Positions 43,701 to 53,345 of a stretch of DNA of 64,000 nt are shown in pieces. The stretch is from Gavia stellata (taxonomy: Eukaryota; Chordata; Aves; Gaviiformes; Gaviidae): NCBI RefSeq assembly GCF_030936135.1, contig NC_082620.1:744001-808000 (forward strand), in the 5' to 3' direction. The stretch's first letter is position 1. The number at the start of each line of letters is the position of its first letter. Below the pieces are notes generated by a model. It saw nothing but the letters and a program-made list of their open reading frames with translations. It was not told where the DNA came from and ran no database searches. Both the position numbers and the translations under genes were made by a program.

Positions 43701-45751
43701 GATCCTGTTTGCACTACAGGTGGCCCCTTGGTGTACGAAGGAGCCAGTGTCACCATGAACTCCAAGACCCTGAACGGCTCCCAGCGCGTCGTGGTGGACG
43801 GAGTCCTTTCCGCTGAGGAGTGCCGGGAGCTGCAGAGACTCACAAACGTGAGCACAGGGACGGGAGGAATGGGCAGGGATGGGGCAGGCGATGCTGAAGG
43901 GTCCCATCCTGCGGCTCAGAAGTAACGCCGATTGGGTTTTGCAGGCAGCTGCCTCAGCCGGGGACGGCTATCGTGGGAAGACATCTCCCCACACCCCCAG
44001 CGAGACCTTCTATGGCGTGACTGTCCTCAAGGCCCTCAAGGTTAGGGTGCCTGTGGGGAGCGGGGAGAAACAGGCTGTGGGGACAAGGAGGGGGGGTTTG
44101 AAGGCAGGCAGCTGCCCGTGCTTGCCCAACCTGCCTGGGGCTGAGCCTGTGTCCTGTCCGTCCCCCACAGCTGGGCCAGGAGGGCAAGGTGCCCCTGCAG
44201 AGCGCCTACCTCTACTACAACGTGACGGAGAAGGTGCGACGCATGATGGAGTCCTACTTCCGCCTGGAGGTCCCGCTCCACTTCTCCTACTCCCACCTGG
44301 TGTGCCGCACGGCCATCGATGGTGAGCACGGCCTCAGAGGAGCACAACCCAAGGAGAAGCAAGTCTCCTTCAGCCTCTTATCCTGTCTGGGTCCCTTCCA
44401 ACAGCTGGGGTGGGCTGGTCTTGGACTTTCCCTTGGAGACCTCCTTGCTGCTCCCTAACCTGCTCCTTTTCCCAAAAGGGAGGTGTGGGGAGCTTGTCTC
44501 TAAGCCCGGTTTGGGAAGATGAGTAGCTCTGTTGGTTGCCTCCAGTGGGGCAGCTGGCTTCATGCCATACTGGATTTCAGCACCCGGAGGCATTTGGGAT
44601 TGGGTGCTGGGAGAGGCTGTGTCTGGAGGGCCCTGGAGATGCCATGGGACAAGTCAACGGAGGTTTGTGCCACCTGAATGGCCTCTCATGGTCCACGCTT
44701 CAGCGAGTGGAAGGGCTTTAGGCTACAGGTGACTTTCTTGTCACCTCCAAGCACATGGTGCTTGGGGACAGACCCCGGACCTGCAGGGACAAAGGGATTC
44801 TGACGCGCCAGGTCTTGTTCCACCCTAGAGAAACAAGAAGGCCGGAGTGACAACAGCCACGAGGTGCACGTGGACAACTGCATCCTCAACGCGGAGGCCC
44901 TGGTGTGTGTGAAGGAACCTCCAGCCTACACCTTCCGGGATTACAGGTACCAGTGGTGTCTATCAGCCAGAGCTTCCCCACCTGAGGGCACCGTGGCTCG
45001 GTGGCACCTGGGTCGGGAGGAGCAGGATGGGAGGACAACCCGAGCTGGGCTCTCCTGCCTCTGGCTCTTGCTGTGGTGTTGGGGGAGCTCCCAGTCGCTG
45101 GAGCTGTGGCCTGGGGTGATGGTTGTCACCTCCCCTTGTCCCCTGCTTCCTTTAGTGCCATCCTCTACCTCAACGGGGACTTTGAAGGAGGAGCTTTCTA
45201 CTTCACCGAGTTGGATGCCAAGACGGAGACCGTAAGTAGCTCAGCTCCTTGAGGATCCATGCGTGACCCCGACACCAAACCCAGCTCCTGCCTGCTGGCT
45301 CCGTCCCCTCTGCCACCGCAAGGGATGAATTTGGGCTGGGGGGGACCAACTCACCCCTTCGCCCGCTGGGTGCATCCTGACCGGGGTCTCCCATCCATCG
45401 CAGGCGGAGGTTCAGCCACAGTGTGGTCGTGCCGTGGGCTTTTCCTCCGGTTCAGAGAACCCCCACGGGGTGAAAGCCGTGACCAAGGGCCAACGCTGCG
45501 CCATCGCCCTCTGGTTCACCCTGGACCCTCGGCACAGCGAGAGGGTAAGCTCCCCACCCCCGGCAGCAGGTGGGTTTTTGGGGGGGGACAATGGCCATGC
45601 TTACCCCCGTGGGTCTGCCCCACAGGAGCGCGTGCAGGCGGACGACCTGGTGAAGATGCTTTTTGGCACGGAAGAGGGGGATTTGCTGCGGGAGCCAGAG
45701 CCGGAGCAGGAACCGCCGGCTGCTGTTGCGGTGGGGAAGGATGAGCTGTAA
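37792..45751 (+). CDS. P3H1: P3H1 (leprecan), collagen prolyl 3-hydroxylase 1, fifteen exons
   Basis: An ER enzyme that, with CRTAP and cyclophilin B, 3-hydroxylates specific prolines in fibrillar collagens and acts as a chaperone. Exons: 37792-38259, 38715-38867, 39088-39277, 39749-39880, 41928-42067, 42806-42895, 43010-43062, 43432-43553, 43720-43847, 43945-44040, 44171-44321, 44829-44946, 45156-45231, 45404-45544 and 45626-45751. They sum to 727 residues (human about 736) and all phases agree. Residues 1-21 form a signal peptide. The N-terminal half is the leprecan TPR-like region with cysteine motifs ([43 protein letters not shown]). The C-terminal half is the Fe(II)/2-oxoglutarate dioxygenase domain: HVD with His588 and Asp590, distal His660 in NPHGVKAV, and Arg670 for 2-oxoglutarate. 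The protein ends in the ER-retention signal KDEL. The acidic tail before KDEL is shorter than in human. Identity is certain. Confidence 0.97.
39959..41300 (-). mobile_element. Older CR1 LINE copy in P3H1 intron 4, split by a younger CR1
   Basis: Minus-oriented. The left part, 39959-40705, starts with the octamer tail and 3'-UTR (GGGACCTTCAAAGATCATCT) and encodes CR1 RT C-terminal segments on the minus strand, such as [20 protein letters not shown] and [16 protein letters not shown]. Its 5'-ward sequence stops at GAAGTTC (40699-40705) and resumes at GAAGTTC (41227-41233), going on as CGCACAGG then CTCCTCCAGCCTG, which is further CR1 sequence. The younger copy lies between the two. The outer 5' limit near 41300 is approximate. 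Confidence 0.85.
40706..41226 (-). mobile_element. Younger CR1 LINE inserted into the older CR1
   Basis: A minus-oriented, 5'-truncated copy with the octamer tail at 40706-40722. It encodes the CR1 RT end on the minus strand ([46 protein letters not shown]). It is flanked by a 7-bp direct repeat GAAGTTC (40699-40705 and 41227-41233) that looks like a target-site duplication. It resembles the CR1 at 7941-8520 closely. Confidence 0.88.
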
Positions 45752-46095
45752 CGTCCCATAGGGACCAGGACGTCCCTGCCGGGACCAGCGACACCAGCGT
45801 TGTGGCTTCAGGCTGCTCAGCCGTGGGGCTGCTGGACGGGACCCCCCTCTGCCCCCAGCCGACACGGGATGGGGAATTGGGGGATGCCCTGCACCACCCC
45901 TGCAGCATCCAGCATCCTCCCTGCGGAGCTGCCGCTTGACCTGGGGGTGTCACAGAGACTCTGGGAGGGGTGACATGGGGGACAAGGGAGGGATGCTCTT
46001 TTGGGGGTGAGGACCCGGTGCCACGGTAGCACACACGTGCCTTTCCGCTCGGCTGAACCTGCGGCTATTTAAGTGCCTTCTGCAGAAAATGGGTG

Positions 46096-46101
46096 AATAA
46101 A
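46096..46101 (+). terminator. P3H1: P3H1 poly(A) signal
   Basis: AATAAA lies 345 bp after the P3H1 stop codon, in GGGTGAATAAAGG, followed by a T-rich stretch (GGTTTTTTTC) that fits the downstream element. It is the only canonical signal close after the gene. Confidence 0.8.
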
Positions 46102-47104
46102 GGCGGTTTTTTTCTAAGCTGTTGCTTGGTGAGTGGGGTCTGGCGGCTGCTGGTGGCCGGTGTTGGGATGCATCCGTACCTCCTTGCAAATGCTTACCCA
46201 AGGGTTTTGCAGCCCTGCAACCCCAGGAAGGGTTTTTTCTGGGGCCAAGGAGGACTTTCTGAGGGGCAAGCAGGTCCCATGGACGCTGCAACCCCTACAT
46301 AAGCCCCACAGCATCCCCTGGACCCTGCTCCTGCAGCGTGGGAAAGGACCCACGGATTTTGGGGAGGAGGGAACCGTCCTTGAACAAGAAGGACATTGAG
46401 CACCCTCGCACCCCCCGAACAGGGCATCAAATTGTTCCCGTGGGTGTCCAGCCCCGGCCATTACCATAACCATCCAGGGAATGTGAGTAAATAAATCCTG
46501 CCCCACGCCACCGGAGCCGGGCACCCCCATAATATTTGGAGAGGGCGTAGGGCAGGCCCTGTTCAGCATCGCGGTGGGAGGGGGCGGTCCTGGGGGTCGG
46601 TTTCTCTGGGATGAATGGATGGTCCTGCTGGTGGTTGCCCACCATCCCGGTGTCCGACCCCGGCCGGCCAAGCGCGTGAGCAGACTGCTGATGAGGCCGG
46701 GGCGGTTAACGATTGCCAGGTCCCAGGGCTGCCGCTTGCTTGGTGTCACCGGGGTGGTGGCACGTGTCCCCCCCCCACAGCCCATGTCCCCACTCCTGCA
46801 GGGGGGACGCCGCCGTCAATGCCGGCCCTTGTTGATGCTGCGGTGGCATGCCAGATTCCCCCCGCGGAGAGGTGAGGGTCAGGCCTGGCGGCGTGGGGGG
46901 CATGACCCCCTCTCAGCTCCCCTGCCAAATTCCTGGAGCCACCCCCGGGGCCTCTGTGGCTGGAGGGGGGGTCCCGGCCCACGGCAGGAGTGCAAGGGGT
47001 CGGGGATGGGGTGGGGGCTCACCTCCCCCAGTCCCCCCTCTCTGCCTCCCTTGGGGACCCCCATTTTCCCATCTCCCTCCACTGTCGCTTGGGGGGTCCC
47101 ATGT
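46102..47104 (+). other. Spacer between P3H1 and the CLDN19 upstream minisatellite
   Basis: About 1 kb of GC-rich sequence after the P3H1 poly(A) signal. No conserved exon, RNA gene or recognisable transposon is visible; the open frames on both strands look like products of base composition. Confidence 0.55.
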
Positions 47105-48995
47105 GCCCCAAGACCCAAATCTCCCCCCCAGGACCCAAATACCCCCCACGCCCCAAATCTCCCCCCCAAGACCCAAATCTCCACCCCACCACGACCCAAA
47201 TCTTCCGCTCCGCAGACCCCAAATCTCCCCCCAAGGCCCCAAATCCCCACCTCAGACCCCCAATCTTAACCCCCCCAGACCCAAATCTCGCCCCCCTCTG
47301 ACCCAATTCTTCCCCCCAGGATCCAAATCTCCCCCCCCCAGTCCCCAAAATCCCCCTCAGACCTCAGATCTTCCCCCCCGAGGACCCAAATCTCCCTCCA
47401 AGGCCCCAAATCCCCCCCTTACACCCCAAATCTCGCCCCCAGGCCAGAAATCCCCCCCTCAGACCCCAAATCTCAACCCCCCAGGCCCCAAATCTCCCCT
47501 CCAGGCCCCAAATCCCCCCCTCAGACCCCAAATCTCCCCCCCAGACCCCAAATCTCATCCCCCCAGGCCCCAAATCTCTCCCCCAGACCCCAAATCTCAT
47601 CCCCCCAGGACCCAAATCTCCCCCTCAGACCCCAAATCTCATCCCCCCAGGACCCAAATCCCCCCCTCAGACCCCACATCTCAGCCCCCCAGGACCCAAG
47701 TCTCCCCCCCAGGCCACAACTCCCCCCCTCAGACCCCAAATCTCAACCCCCCAGGCCCCAAATCTCCCGCCCCTCCGACCCAATTCTCCCCCCCAGGATC
47801 CAAGTCTCCCCCCCCAGGCCCCAAATCTCCCCCCTCAGACCCCAAATCTTCCCCCCCCCCCAGGCCCCAAATCTCCCCCTCAGACCCCAAATCTCATCCC
47901 CCCGGGCCCCAAATCTCCCCCCCAGGCCCCAAATCTCAACCCCCCAGGCCCCAAATCTCCCGCCCCTCAGACCCAAATCTCCCCCCCAGGATCCAAGTCT
48001 CCCCCCTCAGACCCCAAATCTTCCCCCCCCAGGCCCCAAATCCCCCTCTCAGACCCCAAATCTTCCCCCCCCAGGCCCCAAATCTCCCCCCCTAGGACTC
48101 AAATCTCCCCCCCCGGGCCCCAAATCCCCCCCTCAGACCCAAAATCTCAACCCCCCAGGCCCCAAATCTCATGCCCCTCAGACCCAAATCTCCCCCCCAG
48201 TATCCAAGTCTCCCCCCCCAGGCCCCAAATCTCCCCCCTCAGACCCCAAATCTTCCCCCCCCCCCGGGCCCAAATCTCCTCCACAGGCCCCAAATCCCCC
48301 TCTCAGACCCCAAATCTTTCCCCCCAGGCCCCAAATCTCATCCCCCCAGGCCCCAAATCTCCCCCCCAGGCCCCAAATCTCTCCCCCAGGCCTCAAATCC
48401 CCCCCCTCAGACCCCAAATCTCATCCCCCCAGGCCCCAAATCTCATCCCCCCAGGCCCCAAATCTCCCCCTCAGACCCCAAATCTCAACCCCCCAGGCCC
48501 CAAATCTCCCCCTCAGACCCCACATCTCATCCCCCCAGGCCCCAAATCTCTCCCCCAGGCCTCAAATCCCCCCCTCAGACCCCAAATCTCAACCCCCCCA
48601 GGCCCCAAATCTCCCGCCCCTCAGACCCAAATTTCCCCCCCAGGATCCAAGTCTCCCCCCCCCAGGCCCCAAATCTCCCCCCTCAGACCCCAAATCTTCC
48701 CCCCCCAGGCCCCAAATCTCCCCCCCAGGATCCAAGTCTCCCCCCCCCAGGCCCCAAATCTCCCCTCTCAGACCCCAAATCTTTCCCCCCCAGGCCCCAA
48801 ATCTCCCCCCCTAGGACCCAAATCTCCCCCCCCCGGGCCCCAAATCCCCCCCTCAGACCCCAAATCTTCCCCCCCCAGGCCCCAAATCTCCCCCCTCAGA
48901 CCCCAAATCTTTCCCCCCCAGGCCCCAAATCTCCCCCCCCGAGGTCCCAAATCCCCCCCTCAGACCCCAAACCTCCTCCCCCCGGCCCCAAATCA
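47105..48995. repeat. C-rich minisatellite (about 1.9 kb) upstream of CLDN19
   Basis: A long array built from variants of CCCCAGGCCCCAAATCTCC and CCCTCAGACCCCAAATCT, about 19-20 bp each, often alternating as a dimer of about 40 bp. The C runs are 4-9 bases long, so the minus strand is a dense series of G runs with strong quadruplex potential. The long open frames over it (Pro/Ser-rich on plus, Gly/Trp-rich on minus) are repeat artefacts. Confidence 0.97.
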
Positions 48996-49132
48996 CCCCC
49001 CCCACCCCACTTCCCCCCCGGACCCAATCCCCCCCCCCCCCCGATCCCTCCGCATCCCCCACAGCCCCCCCTCCCCCTCAGGGCCCACCTCGGCCTTTTC
49101 CCTCCTCCCTGCACGCTCCGCGCCAGCTCCGC

Positions 49133-49270
49133 GGGGGCGTGGCTGGGGTGGCGGGGGCGTGGCCGGGGGCGTGGCCGGGAGGGGCGGGGGCGTGGCGAGG
49201 GCGTGGCCGGGAGGGATGGGGGCGTGGCCGGGGGCGTGGCCGGGAGGAGCGGGGGCGTGGCCGCGGCGGC
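49133..49270 (+). promoter_or_regulatory. CLDN19: CLDN19 proximal promoter with an array of GGGGCGTGGC boxes
   Basis: Roughly nine to ten copies of GGGGGCGTGGC(C/G)GGG follow one another just upstream of the CLDN19 start codon at 49317. The core GGGGCGTGGC fits the GT/GC box bound by SP and KLF factors. There is no TATA box. Function is inferred from position and motif only. Confidence 0.6.
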
Positions 49271-49316
49271 GGGCCGTGGCGGGGAGCGCGGCGCGGGCAG
49301 GCGCGGGGCGGCGGCG

Positions 49317-52045
49317 ATGGGCGGCGGGGCGCGGGAGCTGGCCGGGTACCTGGCGGCGCTGGGCGGGTGGGTGGCAGCGCTGGCGGCGGCCGTGCTGCCT
49401 CAGTGGAGGCAGAGCTCGTACGCGGGGGACGCCATCATCACGGCCGTGGGGCTTCACGAGGGGCTGTGGATGAGCTGCGCCGCCCAGAGCACCGGGCAGG
49501 TCCAGTGCCGCCTCCACGACTCGCTCTTCTCCCTCGACGGTGGGTACGGGGGGGCCAGGGCCCCGTGGGGATGAGCCCCGCTTCCTTCCTCCGTGGGTCT
49601 GACCTCCCCTAAGTGTCTGGGCTGCCCTTGCCCCTTGCGAGTCTGAGTCCCTCTATGGGTTTGACCCCCCCCGTATGGGTCTGAGCCCCTCTGTGGGTTT
49701 GACCCCCCTCCCTGATATGGGTCTGATCCCCTCTGTGGGTTTGAACCCCCCTTGTATGGATCTGAGCCCCTCTGAGGCTTTGAACCCCCCCCGCGTATGG
49801 GTCTGAGCCCCTCTGTGGGTTTGAACCCCCCCCCTGTATGGGTCTGATCCCCTCTTATGGGTTTGAACCTCCCCCATATGGGTCTGAGCCCCTCTTATGG
49901 GTTTGACCCCTCCCATATGGGTCTAAGCCCCTTTTATGGGTTTGACCCCCTCCCTGATATGGGTCTGAGCCCCTCTGTGGGTTTGAACCCCCCTTGTATG
50001 GATCTGAGCCCCTCTGAGGCTTTGAACCCCCCCCGCGTATGGGTCTGAGCCCCTCTGTGGGTTTGAACCCCCCCCCATATGGGTCTGAGCCCCTCTTATG
50101 GGTTTGACCCCTCCCATATGGGTTTAAGCCCCTTTTATGGGTTTGACCCCCTCCCTGATATGGGTCTGAGCCCCTCTGTGGGTTTGAACCGCACCCCCCC
50201 TCCAACAGGTCTGTACCCTGTCCATGTCTGAGTGCCCCCGTGGGTCTGAGCTCCCCTGGCCCCTCCAGTTGTCTGAGTCCTCGGCAGGTCTGAGCCCTTC
50301 TCACACAGCCCCCCAGCCATGGGGCTGAGCCCCTCTAATGCGCCTGACCCCCCTCGGAAAGGTCTGAGCCCCCTTTACCCCTCCACTGATCTGAGCCACA
50401 ATGTGGGTCCAAGCCTCCCCCCTCCACCCCATGCGTCTGAGCCCCTCTTGGCCTCCAACACCCCCACCCCGGCTCTGAGCCCCCCTTGTCCCCATCGGTT
50501 TGAGCCCCTTTGTGTGCCTGAGACACCCCCCCCACCCCTGTGAGTTTGAGCTCCAGGGTGGGCTTTCGGAGACCAACAGTGCCCCATGGGGACATCGCAA
50601 CCCTGCTGGGGCTGTGCATCACCCCTGTGGCATTTGGGGACCGTGGTCCCGCTGTGGGCAAGGCGTTTCCCAGCCCAGGAAATCACGGCGAGGATGAGTG
50701 TGGCCGGGAGGAAGGTCAGGGAAGGCATCGGGAGCGGTGAACCCAGTTGAGCTGAGGTCTCCCCACCAGCCGCGTGGGGAAGGGGTGACACTGGAGCCAC
50801 GCAGCGAGGACAGGGTTAAGGACAGGTTCATCCCCTCGTGGGACGAGGTGACCTTGCTTTCCCAGACCGGCTGTGGCCGAAAGCACACGCTGGCGAGCGG
50901 CTTTTCTTCCCCCCCCCCCCCCCCCCCCCCGCTGCCTTGCAGTTCACATCCAGACCTCCCGGGCTCTCATGGTGATTTCTCTCCTCCTGGGCTTCTTCGG
51001 CATCATTGTGAGCGTGGTGGGCATGAAATGCACCAAAGTTGGCGAAGAGGATCCCGTTACCAAAAGCCGCATCGCTGTTGCTGGAGGTGTCCTCTTTGTC
51101 CTCTCCGGTAAGGCAGCTCCAGCCTTTGCACCGCTCTGATACAGAAGACCTCCAACACCTTTTAAAAGCTGTTTGATGGAGGAAGGGGAGAGGTTTGGTG
51201 ACGGGCTGGGTGTTGCTGGTGTTCAACGCTTGGTGTCTAGTTGAAGTTGGCCCTGCTCGTTGCAGGGGGGTTGGACTAGATGACCTCTAAAGGTCTCTTC
51301 CAACCCCAACCCTCTTGTGATTCTATGGCCAGGTCTGTGCACGTTGGCCGCCGTGTCCTTGTATGCCACACAGGTGACCTACGAGTTCTTCGAAAAGAGC
51401 ACCGTCCCCATCAACGCCAGGTAAGAGCCCGGCTCAGGGCGTGCTCTTTACCTGAATCCCAGCTTGTCCCTGCGCTTCCCATAGGACCACCTCTTGCCGG
51501 TTTTGACTACATGTGGGGTCATAGGCAGATGTGCCACACGGTGTGGGACCTATGCCACCCCACAGCTGCCATATCGCAGAAGGTCTCTCCCCAATGCCAA
51601 AGCTTTAGTCGGTACCACCGCCGACTTTGCACTGGGACAGAGTAAGAGCGCTCACATGGCGTTTCGGCCCAAGGGAGGATTAAAGCACTGGGAAACCTGG
51701 TAGCTGGATCCGGCCAACGGGAAAAATGGGGATGGCCAGAGAGGAGAAGACCCAACATCTGCCTCGACGCCGCCCGTAGCCTCATCAGGGCTTCGAGCAT
51801 CCTTGTGTCCACGGGGTCTTCATCTCAATTTGCACCTCTGCCTTTTCTGCCCCCCCTCCCTGATGCTCCCCTCTCTCTCTCGCCACAGGTACGAACTTGG
51901 CTCTGCTCTCTTCATCGGCTGGGGGGCCGCCAGCCTCACCATGCTGGGGGGCTCCCTCCTGTGCTGCTCCTGCCCCGCCAAGGAGCGGCGAGGACAGCAG
52001 TACTACCGGCAGTCGCAGCCTTCGACGGCTCGGGAGTACGTCTGA
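49317..52045 (+). CDS. CLDN19: CLDN19, claudin-19, tight-junction protein (four exons)
   Basis: A four-span tight-junction protein; in mammals it works in kidney thick ascending limb, peripheral myelin and retinal epithelium and pairs with claudin-16. Exons 49317-49539, 50943-51107, 51333-51420 and 51889-52045 give 210 residues, the same size range as human claudin-19. The claudin signature is complete: Trp30, GLW (49-51), Cys54 and Cys64 in the first loop. The stretch [14 protein letters not shown] and STGQVQC match claudin-19 specifically, as does GMKCTKVG after the second helix. The protein ends AREYV, the PDZ-binding tail of the long claudin-19 isoform. The N-terminus is more Gly/Ala-rich than in human. 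Exon 2 has a 21-C run in its acceptor tract, and exon 3 is preceded at five bases by a CR1 3' end. A weak poly(A) signal ATTAAA lies at 52765-52770. Confidence 0.96.
49655..50200. repeat. Minisatellite with higher-order structure in CLDN19 intron 1
   Basis: The basic unit of about 36 bp is a TATGGGTCTGAGCCCCTCTG half followed by TGGGTTTGAACCCCCC. A larger block beginning CCTGATATGGGTCTGA recurs at 49711, 49953 and 50154, so groups of units have been copied together at spacings of 242 and 201 bp. Weaker, diverged copies (GTCTGAGCCCC) go on to about 50530. Confidence 0.93.
51246..51327 (+). mobile_element. CR1 LINE 3' end abutting CLDN19 exon 3
   Basis: The sequence GGGGTTGGACTAGATGACCT, then CTTCCAACCCCAACCCT and the terminal octamer ATTCTATG (51320-51327), is a standard CR1 3' terminus in plus orientation. 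Exon 3 starts at 51333, so only GCCAG separates the element from the exon. Confidence 0.9.
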
Positions 52046-53204
52046 TCCCTAACCCTGCCCTCCTGCCGCCCAGCGCCTCCCTCCCCTCCCAAAAACCGGC
52101 AAGACCCCGGCGCTCCCACCCCCGTGGTCCCGGATGCCCCATGAGACCTTTTTCTCCTCATCATATTCCAGGTTTCAGCACCGTTTGCAGCGCCATCCTC
52201 TAAAATAGGGGGGTTTGGGGTCATAGCTCCCGTATCCATCCTTGTCAGACTCCCCCCGAGCCGGGCAGGTTGGCCCCTCCGGGGTGGCCGGGACCGTGGG
52301 TGGCTGGACCGCGTCCGTCTGTCAGGCGGATGCTGCGGAGCGACGGCAGCAGCGGGGCGATGCCGGTCCCCGCGGGGGTGTGCTGCCCAGAGGTGCTTTG
52401 TGCTGTGACCCCCCCCCGCCCCGGCATCCTGCAGCCCTGTTTTTGGAAGCAAGCGAGGAGCAAAGCCGGCGCTCGGTTTTCCCGGGATGAAGCTGCTGCC
52501 CACCTCCATCAGACCCAGCCCAACCCGGGGCTCGAGCATCTCCGCGCCCCGCTTTTGACAGAGGGATGCTTTCGGGGTGCGAGCGTTCCCCTGCCTCATT
52601 GCTACCCAAAAGCAACATTTTTAAAATTATTATTAATTCTTGATTCGAGCCCAGTCGCTGGTGCTCCAGCTGAGCTCTGCCAGCTAAAATCTGCCCTGGG
52701 CTCGTTTCTCACCAGGCACAAGTATGTGGCCTCGTTAAGCAGAAGAAGAACTGGCGCTGGTCAAATTAAAGCAGGCAAAACGGGGCTTTGAACACAAAGC
52801 AGTGGTTTGTTTTTATTTTTGGTGCCCAACGCAGCTATTTCAGGTAGCAGATGGACAGACCCATGAATTTTGACGCCTCCCCGCTGTGTCCAAATCCCTC
52901 TTCCCCCGACAGGATCCCCTGGAGCGGGCGGTGAAGTCTTCAAATGCCGACGTGCTAATTGCCTCCACCTCCTTGTACCTCCTCTCGACCGCTACTAACT
53001 GCTCTGCAAACGCCGCAGCTCCAATTTCATCCGTAAATCCCCCAAAAACCCTCCGTATCTCCATCCGTCCATCCATGTTGCATGTGCTGTGCTGGCTAAC
53101 CTGCAGGAAAAAACAGTGGAAATGATCCAAAGAGCTTGATTATATATTTTTTATTATTTTTTTTTTAAATCCCTATTAGCTGAAGTAGCTGATTTTTTTT
53201 TTTT

Positions 53205-53345
53205 TATTTTGCTCTATTTTATTTCCTTTTACTCTATTATTTTACTCTATTTTATTTTATTTTGCTCTATCTTATTTTCTTTTACTCTATTTTATTTCAT
53301 GTTACTCTATTTTATTTTATACTCTTATCTTATATATACTCTTAT
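53205..53345. repeat. T-rich imperfect tandem repeat
   Basis: Repeated TTTTATTTTACTCTA-like units over about 140 bp, with variants containing GCTCTA and ACTCTT. It looks like an expanded simple sequence. Confidence 0.8.

Noticed and set aside
46848-49574. Pro/Ser-rich open frames of 415 and 467 codons on the plus strand and Gly/Trp-rich frames on the minus
   Set aside because: They are translations of the C-rich minisatellite upstream of CLDN19; only the last part coincides with the real CLDN19 exon 1 frame.
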